Assembly (NCBI GenBank): GCA_044376575.1
Contig: JBILKR010000010.1
Location: 15,806 to 79,805, forward strand
Direction: 5' to 3'
DNA: 64,000 nt
Source: BA4 sp044376575
GTDB taxonomy: Bacteria; Bacteroidota; Bacteroidia; CAIKAF01
In this document: positions 33,383 to 42,413 of the stretch, piece by piece
How positions within the stretch are numbered: the first letter of the stretch is position 1
Layout: each line of letters starts with the position of its first letter
Notes under the pieces: model-generated
Database searches by the model: none
Seen by the model: only the letters and a program-made list of their open reading frames with translations
What the model was told of the DNA's origin: nothing
Made by a program: the position numbers and the translations under genes

Positions 33383-35995
33383 TTATTCCTTTACACCCAT
33401 TATTTTTTTGATTTCATGCAGTCGCATTAATGCTTCAACCGGAGTAAGGTTGTTGATATCTATATTTTCTATGGATTCTTTAATTTGTGAAAGAACAGGA
33501 TCATCTAACTGAAAAAAACTTAATTGAAATTCTTCTGTTTTATCATGATGATTTTTCTTTGCTTGCCGAACATCCTGTTTTTCTAATTTACCAAGTACTT
33601 CATTGGCTTTTTGAATCACCTCTCGGGGCATTCCTGCCATTTTTGCTACATGAATACCAAAACTGTGTTCACTTCCTCCGGGTTCGAGTTTACGTAAAAA
33701 TACCACCTTATTTTTTAACTCTTTTACTGCTACATGAAAGTTGCGAATTCTATTTAAGTATTTCGCCAGTTCATTCAATTCGTGGTAGTGTGTGGCAAAT
33801 AATGTTTTGGCCCTGTACTTAGGATGTTCATGTAAAAATTCAGCAATCGACCAAGCAATCGAAATACCATCGTAAGTGCTGGTTCCTCTGCCAATTTCAT
33901 CTAATAAAATTAAACAGCGTTCTGATAAATTATTTAAAATACTTGCGGTTTCATTCATCTCTACCATGAATGTGGATTCGCCCATACTTAAGTTATCGGA
34001 AGCGCCTACACGTGTAAATATTTTGTCTACAATTCCTATTCGTGCTTCATTTGCCGGAACAAAACAACCTGTTTGAGCAAGTAAAACAATAAGTGCTGTT
34101 TGTCGCAGAATAGCTGATTTACCACTCATATTTGGTCCGGTAATGATGAGGATTTGCTGGTCATCATCATTGAGGTAAATGTCATTGGGAATGTAAGTTT
34201 CACCCACAGGAAGCGCCTTCTCAATTACAGGATGTCTGCCCTGTAAAATCGTAATTGATTTTTCATTGTTAACGATTGGTTTTTTATATCTGTTTTGAAT
34301 AGATACTTCGGCAAAACCTTGCAAACAATCAATTTCGCTGATAAGTCTGGCATTTAACTGAAATGTAGGAATAAACTGTAATAACCATTGAATAAATGCA
34401 GCATACATCTCAGTTTCGATGAGTTGAATTTTATCTTCTGCACCCAAAATCTTTTCCTCATATTCTTTCAACTCTTCGGTAATGTATCGCTCAGCGTTGG
34501 TTAGTGTTTGCCTTCGTGTCCATGTTCCCGGAACTTTGTCTTTGTGTGCATGGGTAACTTCCAGATAGTATCCAAATACATTATTGAAGCCAACTTTTAA
34601 TGAACTGATTCCGGTTTGCTCAACTTCCCGTTGTTGTATTTCAATCAGGTATTCTTTTCCGGAGTAGGCAATTTTTCTTAATTCATCGAGAGAATTATTT
34701 ATACCGGAATGAAAAATATTTCCTTTGACTACAGATACAGGTGCATCTTCTTTTATTTCTTTCTGAATTCGATCTATCACCAATTGACATTCGTTCAGCT
34801 GATCAGTGATAGGTTGTAGAATGGGATTTTCAGATAATTGTTTTTTGATTTCAAGAATGGATTGTAATGACTTTTTTACCTGATTTAATTCCCTGGGAAT
34901 TATTTTCCCTGTAGCAATTTTAGCAGACATGCGTTCAAGGTCTCCGATTTCTTTGAGCAGTCCCTGAAGTGATTTCAGCACATCTTTATTTTTATAAAAG
35001 TAATCAGTGAAAACTAACCGCTGTTCAATGGCATGTACATCATTTAATGGCATCACCAGCCAGCGACGAAGCATTCTACCGCCCATCGGAGTCATGGTGC
35101 GATTAACCACATCAAAAAGTGTAATCGCTTTTTCGTTGGAAGAATAGATCAATTCAAGGTTGCGTATGGTAAAATTATCGAGCCACACATAACGATGATG
35201 GTCTAATCTTGATATGGTATTAATATGTGATATCCGATGGTTTTGTGTTTCACCTAGGTAATGAATAATTGTTCCGGCAGCAACAGTAGCACTTTGCCAA
35301 TCTTCAATCCCAAACCCTTTGAGAGAAGTAATCCCAAAATGACGGAACAATAAATCACGTGAAAACTCCATGTCGAAAATCCATTCCTCCATTCCAAAAG
35401 TATGGTAAGTATCGCCTATGATTTCCTGGAATTTTTTCAGCTGAGGTTTTGAATAAATGATTTCCCTTGGCTGAAAAGACTGCAATAAATTAATGATGTA
35501 TTCATTGTTGCCTTCGCCGGCAAGAAACTCACCGGTGCTGATATCTAGAAAAGCAATTCCCGTTTTTGATTCATCAAAATATATACTGCAAAGAAAATTA
35601 TTCGATGTATTATCCAATACATTTTCATTCATTGTAACTCCGGGAGTAATGACTTCTGTTACTCCACGTTTTACAATGGTTTTGGTCATTTTAGGATCTT
35701 CGAGTTGTTCGCAAATGGCAACACGATAACCTGCACGAACTAATTTAGGTAAGTATGATTCCAGCGAATGATGTGGAAATCCTGCCAGTTCAACATGTGA
35801 TGCAGATCCATTGGCGCGTTTCGTTAAAATAATCCCCAGTACTTTTGCAGCAATGATGGCATCTTCCGAAAAGGTTTCATAAAAATCGCCTACACGAAAT
35901 AATAAAATAGCATCGGGGTATTTTTGCTTGATGCTAAGGTATTGTTTCATGAGCGGTGTTTCGCTGATGCCTTCTGTTTTTTCTTTTTTTGCCAT
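33383..35995 (-). CDS. mutS: DNA mismatch repair protein MutS
   Basis: MutS recognises mispaired or looped bases and starts mismatch repair with MutL. The 870-residue protein has the mismatch-binding Phe38-Tyr39-Glu40 in GDFYETF, connector, lever and clamp regions, and a C-terminal ABC ATPase with Walker A GPNMSGKS at 620-627 and Walker B LILLDEIGRGTSTYDG followed by ATHYHEL. It is MutS1 in length and domain order. Three upstream in-frame starts are possible (36058, 36013, 35995); MAKKEKTEG at 35995 gives the family-like N-terminus, leaves 74 bp to the divergent SpoU gene, and is preferred. mutL is not nearby. Confidence 0.96.
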   Translation of the reverse strand: MAKKEKTEGISETPLMKQYLSIKQKYPDAILLFRVGDFYETFSEDAIIAAKVLGIILTKRANGSASHVELAGFPHHSLESYLPKLVRAGYRVAICEQLEDPKMTKTIVKRGVTEVITPGVTMNENVLDNTSNNFLCSIYFDESKTGIAFLDISTGEFLAGEGNNEYIINLLQSFQPREIIYSKPQLKKFQEIIGDTYHTFGMEEWIFDMEFSRDLLFRHFGITSLKGFGIEDWQSATVAAGTIIHYLGETQNHRISHINTISRLDHHRYVWLDNFTIRNLELIYSSNEKAITLFDVVNRTMTPMGGRMLRRWLVMPLNDVHAIEQRLVFTDYFYKNKDVLKSLQGLLKEIGDLERMSAKIATGKIIPRELNQVKKSLQSILEIKKQLSENPILQPITDQLNECQLVIDRIQKEIKEDAPVSVVKGNIFHSGINNSLDELRKIAYSGKEYLIEIQQREVEQTGISSLKVGFNNVFGYYLEVTHAHKDKVPGTWTRRQTLTNAERYITEELKEYEEKILGAEDKIQLIETEMYAAFIQWLLQFIPTFQLNARLISEIDCLQGFAEVSIQNRYKKPIVNNEKSITILQGRHPVIEKALPVGETYIPNDIYLNDDDQQILIITGPNMSGKSAILRQTALIVLLAQTGCFVPANEARIGIVDKIFTRVGASDNLSMGESTFMVEMNETASILNNLSERCLILLDEIGRGTSTYDGISIAWSIAEFLHEHPKYRAKTLFATHYHELNELAKYLNRIRNFHVAVKELKNKVVFLRKLEPGGSEHSFGIHVAKMAGMPREVIQKANEVLGKLEKQDVRQAKKNHHDKTEEFQLSFFQLDDPVLSQIKESIENIDINNLTPVEALMRLHEIKKIMGVKE

Positions 35996-36045
35996 TCCCT
36001 CAAAAATAAGCATGGAACTTGGGAATTCAAGTTTTTTATAAATAC

Positions 36046-36053
36046 TATTTTTG
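36046..36053 (+). promoter_or_regulatory. Candidate -7 element for the SpoU gene
   Basis: TATTTTTG is a perfect TAnnTTTG and lies 16 bases before the SpoU start. A possible TTG at 36019-36021 is 24 bases upstream, slightly long for the -33 element. Confidence 0.4.
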
Positions 36054-36069
36054 AACAAATATTGAATCC

Positions 36070-36600
36070 ATGAGAAAGTTGAAATTGGAAGAGTTGGGTC
36101 GAATCACTCCGGAGCAGTTTACGTCAACCGAAAAACTACCTATCCGGATTATTCTGGATGATATTCGAAGTGGACATAATGTAGGTTCCGTTTTTCGTAC
36201 CTCTGATGCATTCTTAGTGGATAAAGTTTACCTCTGCGGTAAAACACCTGCTCCGCCTCATGTTGAGATTTACAAAACTGCACTGGGCGCGGAAGATACC
36301 ATCCGTTGGGAAAAGCCAACACAGGCCGAAGATGCCATTGATGAATGCAGAAAAGACGGTTATATTATTATCGGAATAGAGCAAACCACTACCTCCATTT
36401 CTCTTCAGCAATTCAGTGTTGATTCAACAAAAAAATATGCTTTAATCCTCGGTAACGAGGTCAACGGAGTTAGTGATGAATTATTAAATTACTGTGATAC
36501 GATTATTGAGATTCCTCAATTAGGAACCAAGCATTCATTAAATGTTTCAGTAACTGCAGGAATAATGATCTGGTCAATCGCCAAAGCGTTCATCAAATGA
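36070..36600 (+). CDS. SpoU/TrmH-family RNA methyltransferase
   Basis: The 176-residue protein is a SPOUT-class RNA 2'-O-methyltransferase. The motifs are visible: motif 1 around DDIRSGHNVGSVFRTSDAF (31-49), motif 2 LILGNEVNGVSDELL (about 130-144), and motif 3 EIPQLGTKHSLNVSVTAGI (about 150-168), where the chain forms the SAM-binding knot. It probably methylates a ribose in tRNA or rRNA; the target is not known. Length is that of a catalytic domain alone. It is divergent from mutS and convergent with lpd (10-bp gap). Confidence 0.9.
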   Translation: MRKLKLEELGRITPEQFTSTEKLPIRIILDDIRSGHNVGSVFRTSDAFLVDKVYLCGKTPAPPHVEIYKTALGAEDTIRWEKPTQAEDAIDECRKDGYIIIGIEQTTTSISLQQFSVDSTKKYALILGNEVNGVSDELLNYCDTIIEIPQLGTKHSLNVSVTAGIMIWSIAKAFIK

Positions 36601-36610
36601 TGAACCTGAA

Positions 36611-38014
36611 TTAAATATTGATGGCTCTGTTTTCTGAAGCGGCCAAACATGCGTCTTTAAAGCTTTCAGAAAATGTTGGGTGAGCATGACAAACTCGTCC
36701 AATATCTTCTGCGGATGCACGGAATTCCATTGCAACTGTTGCTTCCATGATCATATCTGCAGCACGTGGGCCAATCATGTGAACACCTAAAATTTCATCG
36801 GTTTCCTGATCAGCTAACACCTTGATTAAACCATCTGTATCCATGCTGGCTCGGGCTCTTCCACTGGCTTTAAATGGAAAAGAACCGGCCTTATATTTTT
36901 TACCCATTTCTTTCAATTGCTCTTCTGTATATCCTACAGAGGCAACTTCAGGCCAGGTATATACTACATTGGGAATCAATAAATAATTGATGTGTGGTTT
37001 TTGTCCTGCTATAATTTCAGCGACTACCACACCTTCATCTTCGGCTTTATGTGCAAGCATTGCACCTCGCACTACATCTCCAATTGCATAAATTCCTTTC
37101 ACCGAAGTTTCCAGATGATCGTTTACCGGTATTTTTCCTCTTTCATCAGTTTTAAGTCCTGCGTTTTCCAGCGCTAATTGGTCTGTGTAAGGTCTTCTTC
37201 CGATAGAAACAAGGCAATAGTCGCCTTCCAGTGAAAGTTCCTTACCATCTTTATCCGTTGCAGATACTGTCACCTTTTTACCGCTTGATTTTACGCCGGT
37301 AACTTTATGATGAAAATAAAAATCAAAATTCAGTTTCTTTAAAACTTTTTGTAGCTCTTTGCTGAGTGTTGTATCCATTGCAGGAGTGAGCCGGTCCATG
37401 TATTCAACTACAGAAATTTTTGAACCAAGACGTGCATATACAGAGCCCAGTTCCAAGCCAATTACTCCACCACCGATCACAACCATGTGTTTTGGAATTT
37501 CTTTCAATTCCAATGCTTCTGTGGATGTGATGATTTTCTTTTTATCGATTTCTATACCGGGTAAAGAAGCAGGTTTGGATCCGGTAGCAATCACTATATT
37601 TTTTCCGGTTATTTCTTGAGTTGTTCCGTCATCTTTTTTTATCGATACGGTAGTTGCATTCTTGAATGAACCATGTCCGTAATACGTATCGATTTTATTT
37701 TTTTTCATCAGGTAAGCAATTCCGTCTGTGGTTTGTTTTACCACATCCGATTTTCTTTTTACCATCTGAGTAAGATCTGCTTTCAGATCTTTTAACTGGA
37801 TACCGTGTTCTGCAAAATGATGACTGGCATTATAATAATGTTCAGAAGAGTCAAGCATTGCCTTGGATGGGATACAACCTACATTAAGACAGGTGCCTCC
37901 GAGAGTATTATATCGCTCAATAATTGCAGTTTTTAATCCCAGCTGCGCAGCACGAATAGCACCTACATATCCTCCGGGTCCTGATCCGATAAATATTACA
38001 TCGTATTGACTCAT
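36611..38014 (-). CDS. lpd: Dihydrolipoyl dehydrogenase (E3)
   Basis: E3 reoxidises dihydrolipoate on E2 proteins and passes electrons to NAD+. The 467-residue protein has the FAD-binding GSGPGGYVGA (10-19), the redox disulfide GGTCLNVGCIPSK with Cys42 and Cys47, the NAD-binding GGGVIGLELGSVYARLG (about 181-197), and the C-terminal HAHPTFSE with the catalytic His-Glu pair that serves the partner subunit's disulfide. It is a normal length. It stands alone, away from the E2 gene at 18835, and is probably shared by several 2-oxo-acid dehydrogenases. Confidence 0.96.
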   Translation of the reverse strand: MSQYDVIFIGSGPGGYVGAIRAAQLGLKTAIIERYNTLGGTCLNVGCIPSKAMLDSSEHYYNASHHFAEHGIQLKDLKADLTQMVKRKSDVVKQTTDGIAYLMKKNKIDTYYGHGSFKNATTVSIKKDDGTTQEITGKNIVIATGSKPASLPGIEIDKKKIITSTEALELKEIPKHMVVIGGGVIGLELGSVYARLGSKISVVEYMDRLTPAMDTTLSKELQKVLKKLNFDFYFHHKVTGVKSSGKKVTVSATDKDGKELSLEGDYCLVSIGRRPYTDQLALENAGLKTDERGKIPVNDHLETSVKGIYAIGDVVRGAMLAHKAEDEGVVVAEIIAGQKPHINYLLIPNVVYTWPEVASVGYTEEQLKEMGKKYKAGSFPFKASGRARASMDTDGLIKVLADQETDEILGVHMIGPRAADMIMEATVAMEFRASAEDIGRVCHAHPTFSESFKDACLAASENRAINI

Positions 38015-38070
38015 GGTAAAAATTTTTACAAAAATAGCAGTAATGTTGAAATGAAACCCAAATTCAGGAT

Positions 38071-40734
38071 TTATTGCTTGATAAATTTTCTAAATAAGGA
38101 TGTTGTATTTCTTCTGATTTCAAGTATATATAATCCTGCATCCCACCCATGAGTTGAAACGGATACTTTATTTCCCTGCAATATTTCTGAATGAATTATT
38201 TTTCCGTTAACATCATAAATATCTATCATCGTTTTTTTCCAATTTTCATTCAATAAAATATTTATATAATCTTTCGCCGGATTGGGTGAAATTGTAATGC
38301 TGATATCCTCTTCCTGCAACGAAGAAATATCTGGAACAACATATATGGTAGATACTGTGTTTGTTCGTATGGGAGGATTGTAATCAAAATAAATATCAGA
38401 GAAGTTTTGGATCTCTTCATTGATCTGCATCGTATTGAAATACTTTACCCTGAATTTTACAAATCCGCAGGATCCGATCGGATCTGAAGCACTATCCGGC
38501 AACATGATATTATTAAATCTAAATTCTCCAATATGCCCGTTTCGCAATGAAAATTGTAATGGCTGATGGCTTGAAGCTATCATTTCAATAGATGACAAGT
38601 CAAGTTGTAATGAAAAAGTATCAATGATGACTACATCCTGTGCTTCTGCATTGCCGATATTTTGAAAATATATAATGTATTCCAGCCATCCCGGAGCGGA
38701 CATGTCGGTGAGGGTATCGATATTTACTTCTTTGTAGTTCGGGTCGTAAGGACCAACTACAGTGCTGTTGCTGATGTATTGATTATTCATTGGAGTAGAA
38801 TCATTCAGAACAGGTAGAATGGCTGCATTTGAGGTGATGACGTCTCCAATATTCATGTTGGTGGGAATCGTAAATTGAGCATGGATTGTTCCCAACTGTT
38901 GTGGTAAAAGCGCGCCGGTATTCCACTCCAGTGTTTGTCCGTTTATGCCTGATGGAGCTGGAGAGGCTGTCAGGTAATTGATAGATTGATCGTATGTAAA
39001 ATTAACCGTTGTATTGATTGTACTTGTTCCCACATTTTTAAAAGTAATCAAGTAGGAGAGAACCAGTCCTGCTTTTGGTGCGCTTACCGGAGTAATATCA
39101 ATTTTTAAATCATTAATGTTGGCTGGAGCTGTTAATCCAAAATCTTGCCCGCTTTGTATATTCCCTAGTCCATTAAAAGTAGTGCTTAGTGTTGGATTAG
39201 TTGTTAGTGAATGATAAACGGGAATGTTCGGAATTTCTATATTCATGATACCGGGTAGGGTATAAAAAAAATATTCTCCATTGGCATTTGTTGATGTTAC
39301 ATAATTAGTATTGTTTAATTGTAAAACTACATTCGGAATTCCAATTTCTCCTCCATCAAATATACTGTTACTGTTACTGTCGAAATAAACTGTTCCCTGT
39401 ATGATGTTTGCATTGTCCACAATTTTCACGAGATAGCTTCCTGTGGAAAGGTTGGCAGATAAACTTCCGAAATTAAAAGTATTGCCTCCCGGTCCGCTCA
39501 TGTAAATATCGCCTGATGGATGTTGAGTCACGGCATATCCATAATGGGCAGAAGCAGGTCCTGAGGATTGCAATACCCAGTTAATATTTCCTTGCGCGTT
39601 TAAATTTGCAATAAATGCTTTTGCAAATCCTCCGGCATTAATTGTTGTTGATCCCATCGTAAAACTTGCTTCGCAAGAACCAACCAGTAAAATGTTACCA
39701 TTGTTTCCCATTTCAATATCATAACCTCCGTCAATACCTGTTCCTCCATAATTTTGCACCCAGTCAAAAGTTCCGTTCGCATTTACTTTACCAACTAATA
39801 TTTCATCGTTTCCGGCGCCGGTTAGATTGATGGCTCCAAAAGAGGCCTGCGTATCAAAGTTGCCGGTAAAGTATGTATTGCCTGACACATCGGAACATAG
39901 TCCGTATATTTCTCCGTTAAAATTGCCCAACGCACTCCATATATAATTCCCGGCAGCGTTCAACTTTACAATAAATTTTTGAGTAATTCCCAATGTAACA
40001 TTGGTGCCTGCAAAATTTGTTGAGGCAGATGTTGAAGTTCCTGCCACATAAATTGATGCATTATCATCTACATCCATGCTCCACATAGTTTCAATGGCAG
40101 TGCCACTAATGCTTTTACCCCACAACGTATTTCCTGATCCATCGAGCTTTACGATAAAAACTTCAGATTGACCGGCAGATGGAAGTGAAATGGTGTTGAA
40201 TGTGAATGCTGATGTGTAGGTTCCGCCGATATAAATATTTCCTGCATTATCATTTTTAATTGATAAACCGACATCATTGCCAGTACCTCCAAAATTATCC
40301 GCATATTCAACAACACCGTTGGATGCATTTATTTTAATGACATATCCATCTGTTGATCCTGTTGTTGTTAAAGAAAAAGATCCTGCCTGAAGTGTTGCGT
40401 TAAATTGCCCGGTAATCCAGATATATCCCAACGGATCAAAAACCATTTCATTCACATAGTCAGCAGCAATACCACCTAAAGCTGTTGACCATAAAATATT
40501 TCCTGCAGCATCATACTTAATGACCATTACATCCTGATACCCAAAACTGGTATATGTATTGTTCCCAATGGTTACCGTGCTAACGTATTGTCCTGCGGTA
40601 AATATGTTATTAAATGGATCCGTGCATACTTCTATACCCATGCCTTCTTCCGGAACAATCCATTCAACAGCTTGTGTATAAACAGGGCGAATAATTACAA
40701 TACAAAAAATAAACAGAAAGAATATCTTTTTCAT
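38071..40734 (-). CDS. T9SS type A cargo protein with SBBP-type propeller
   Basis: The 887-residue protein has a signal peptide (about 1-20), then repeated blades with the GNILWSTALGG / GNIYIGGTYTSA pattern (SBBP-like beta-propeller, about 25-440). Next is a SdrD-like segment (VYFDSNSNSIFDGGEIGIPNVVLQL, about 450-520), and DUF11/DUF7619-like domains (about 545-800, including YIIYFQNIGNAEAQDV). The last 75 residues form a type A sorting domain (ITISPNPAKDYINILL, WDAGLYILEIR), so it is exported by the T9SS and anchored to the cell surface. It has no catalytic motif. It lies downstream of lnt by 60 bp and upstream of lpd by 56 bp. Confidence 0.88.
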   Translation of the reverse strand: MKKIFFLFIFCIVIIRPVYTQAVEWIVPEEGMGIEVCTDPFNNIFTAGQYVSTVTIGNNTYTSFGYQDVMVIKYDAAGNILWSTALGGIAADYVNEMVFDPLGYIWITGQFNATLQAGSFSLTTTGSTDGYVIKINASNGVVEYADNFGGTGNDVGLSIKNDNAGNIYIGGTYTSAFTFNTISLPSAGQSEVFIVKLDGSGNTLWGKSISGTAIETMWSMDVDDNASIYVAGTSTSASTNFAGTNVTLGITQKFIVKLNAAGNYIWSALGNFNGEIYGLCSDVSGNTYFTGNFDTQASFGAINLTGAGNDEILVGKVNANGTFDWVQNYGGTGIDGGYDIEMGNNGNILLVGSCEASFTMGSTTINAGGFAKAFIANLNAQGNINWVLQSSGPASAHYGYAVTQHPSGDIYMSGPGGNTFNFGSLSANLSTGSYLVKIVDNANIIQGTVYFDSNSNSIFDGGEIGIPNVVLQLNNTNYVTSTNANGEYFFYTLPGIMNIEIPNIPVYHSLTTNPTLSTTFNGLGNIQSGQDFGLTAPANINDLKIDITPVSAPKAGLVLSYLITFKNVGTSTINTTVNFTYDQSINYLTASPAPSGINGQTLEWNTGALLPQQLGTIHAQFTIPTNMNIGDVITSNAAILPVLNDSTPMNNQYISNSTVVGPYDPNYKEVNIDTLTDMSAPGWLEYIIYFQNIGNAEAQDVVIIDTFSLQLDLSSIEMIASSHQPLQFSLRNGHIGEFRFNNIMLPDSASDPIGSCGFVKFRVKYFNTMQINEEIQNFSDIYFDYNPPIRTNTVSTIYVVPDISSLQEEDISITISPNPAKDYINILLNENWKKTMIDIYDVNGKIIHSEILQGNKVSVSTHGWDAGLYILEIRRNTTSLFRKFIKQ

Positions 40735-40794
40735 AGTTGAATACTTAAGTGAATCAATAAAATAAAGGTAAAATAAAATTCGCTTAACTAACTT

Positions 40795-42402
40795 TTATAA
40801 TGCATTCTTCCTTTTCAGGAATCCTTTCACGTAAACAAAAATAATCAGCATTACTGCAATCATTCCTGAAATACGGGCGATAAAATCTCCAGATTTAGTG
40901 TAAAGGGTAATAGTTTCGTTGGCATTTATGGTTCCTTTGATGGCTTCCTGTTGATTGTATAAAGAAGGCTGGATGATATCTCCCCGTTGATTAATGAAGC
41001 ATGAAATACCTGTATTTGCTGCTCTTGCCACACTTCTTCTGTTCTCAATGGCACGCAGTCTTGCATAGGCAAGCAATTGTTTGTATCCGGGTGTATTACC
41101 CCACCATGCATCGTTTGTACTTACAGAAATAAAATTCGCACCGTTGATTACATACTCACTAACAAATTCTCCGTATATCGACTCATAACAGATTACCGGA
41201 GCTGCCTTAATATTCCTTGTGGAGTGTGAGAAAACTGTTCGTATATCTTGTGTTCCCATATCTCCTATCTGTCCTCCCAGCGAACCGAATAATTGACCTT
41301 GAATGGGTTTTAAAATCTCAGCAAAAGGTAGAGTTTCTGGTCCGGGTACCAGTTTAGATTTATGATACAATTGAAATCCCGCTCGTTTATCGATTTGAAT
41401 GGCTGAATTATGGTCATCGTAATACAACTCTTTTTCTCTGAATTTTTCTGCGGTTGAAGGAATTTCTTCATCCGTTTGATACAATTGTAAATGACTGATT
41501 CCGGATATAAAATTTAAATGAGGATATTTATCTGTAATTGATTTTAAGATTCTGTATTCCGGAGTTTCTAAAATTTCATGATGCCAAACTCCATGTGGAT
41601 AGATGGAAGTTTCTGGTGTGATGACATAATCGGTTAAACTATCCACCTTGGGTTGTATCAGTCGTAAAATATCTGTGAATTGATCAGCAGGAGATTTGCT
41701 GAACTTATCCCATGGATCTACATTCGGTTGAACCAATACAACATTTACAGGATTTACTTTTTCAGTATAGGTAATATATCGCAAATAGGAAAGTCCTGCT
41801 GGTAGAAGTAAAATTAATGTTGTTGCAGTAACGATGAATTTATATGGATGAGACTTGCTGATGCGAAGTATGGATTCAAAAATCAGAATATTCACAAGTA
41901 AAATCCAAAGTGTACCTCCGGGAGTTCCGGTATATTCATACCATTGAATGATTTCAGGGCGATTTGCAAAAACATTACCTAATGTTAACCAGGGCCATGA
42001 TAAATCCCAGCGATGATGAAAAAATTCAAAAGCAATCCATGCGGTAATAAGTGCGATGTATCCTCTTTGTTTCCCCAATACTTCCATTGCTTTATCCCCA
42101 AACATCCAAACCATCGTCATCATTAATGCATTTACAATAATGGCGACGTATGCTCCTTCGGGTGATGAAAAATAAATCCAGTAAGTGGTCAATAAATTCC
42201 AGATGAATAGTGCCAGATAAACATGGCTCATGTATTGTAATTTTTTTCTGCTCTCGTTAATGATATTCAGACGATGCCCGATATACAATAGAGGAACAAA
42301 AGCAATAAAAATTAAAAAAGGGAATCCATTTGCTGGCCAGCTAAACGTTAAAAGAATTCCTGATAAAAAAGCCAAAAGTAAAAAGTGATACCACCGATTC
42401 AT
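40795..42402 (-). CDS. lnt: Apolipoprotein N-acyltransferase
   Basis: Lnt adds the third acyl chain to the N-terminal Cys of bacterial lipoproteins in the inner membrane. The 535-residue protein has a multi-helix N-terminal part (1-210) and a nitrilase-like periplasmic domain. Its triad is present: Glu in VITPETSIYPHG, Lys in LYHKSKLVPGPETLPF, and Cys in PVICYESIYGEF. A last membrane helix follows. A TTG at 42411 would add three residues; ATG 42402 is preferred and lies 11 bp after the stop of the PorU2-like gene, so the genes are likely co-transcribed. Several lipoprotein substrates are encoded in this window. Confidence 0.92.
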   Translation of the reverse strand: MNRWYHFLLLAFLSGILLTFSWPANGFPFLIFIAFVPLLYIGHRLNIINESRKKLQYMSHVYLALFIWNLLTTYWIYFSSPEGAYVAIIVNALMMTMVWMFGDKAMEVLGKQRGYIALITAWIAFEFFHHRWDLSWPWLTLGNVFANRPEIIQWYEYTGTPGGTLWILLVNILIFESILRISKSHPYKFIVTATTLILLLPAGLSYLRYITYTEKVNPVNVVLVQPNVDPWDKFSKSPADQFTDILRLIQPKVDSLTDYVITPETSIYPHGVWHHEILETPEYRILKSITDKYPHLNFISGISHLQLYQTDEEIPSTAEKFREKELYYDDHNSAIQIDKRAGFQLYHKSKLVPGPETLPFAEILKPIQGQLFGSLGGQIGDMGTQDIRTVFSHSTRNIKAAPVICYESIYGEFVSEYVINGANFISVSTNDAWWGNTPGYKQLLAYARLRAIENRRSVARAANTGISCFINQRGDIIQPSLYNQQEAIKGTINANETITLYTKSGDFIARISGMIAVMLIIFVYVKGFLKRKNAL

Positions 42403-42413
42403 ATGTATCAAGA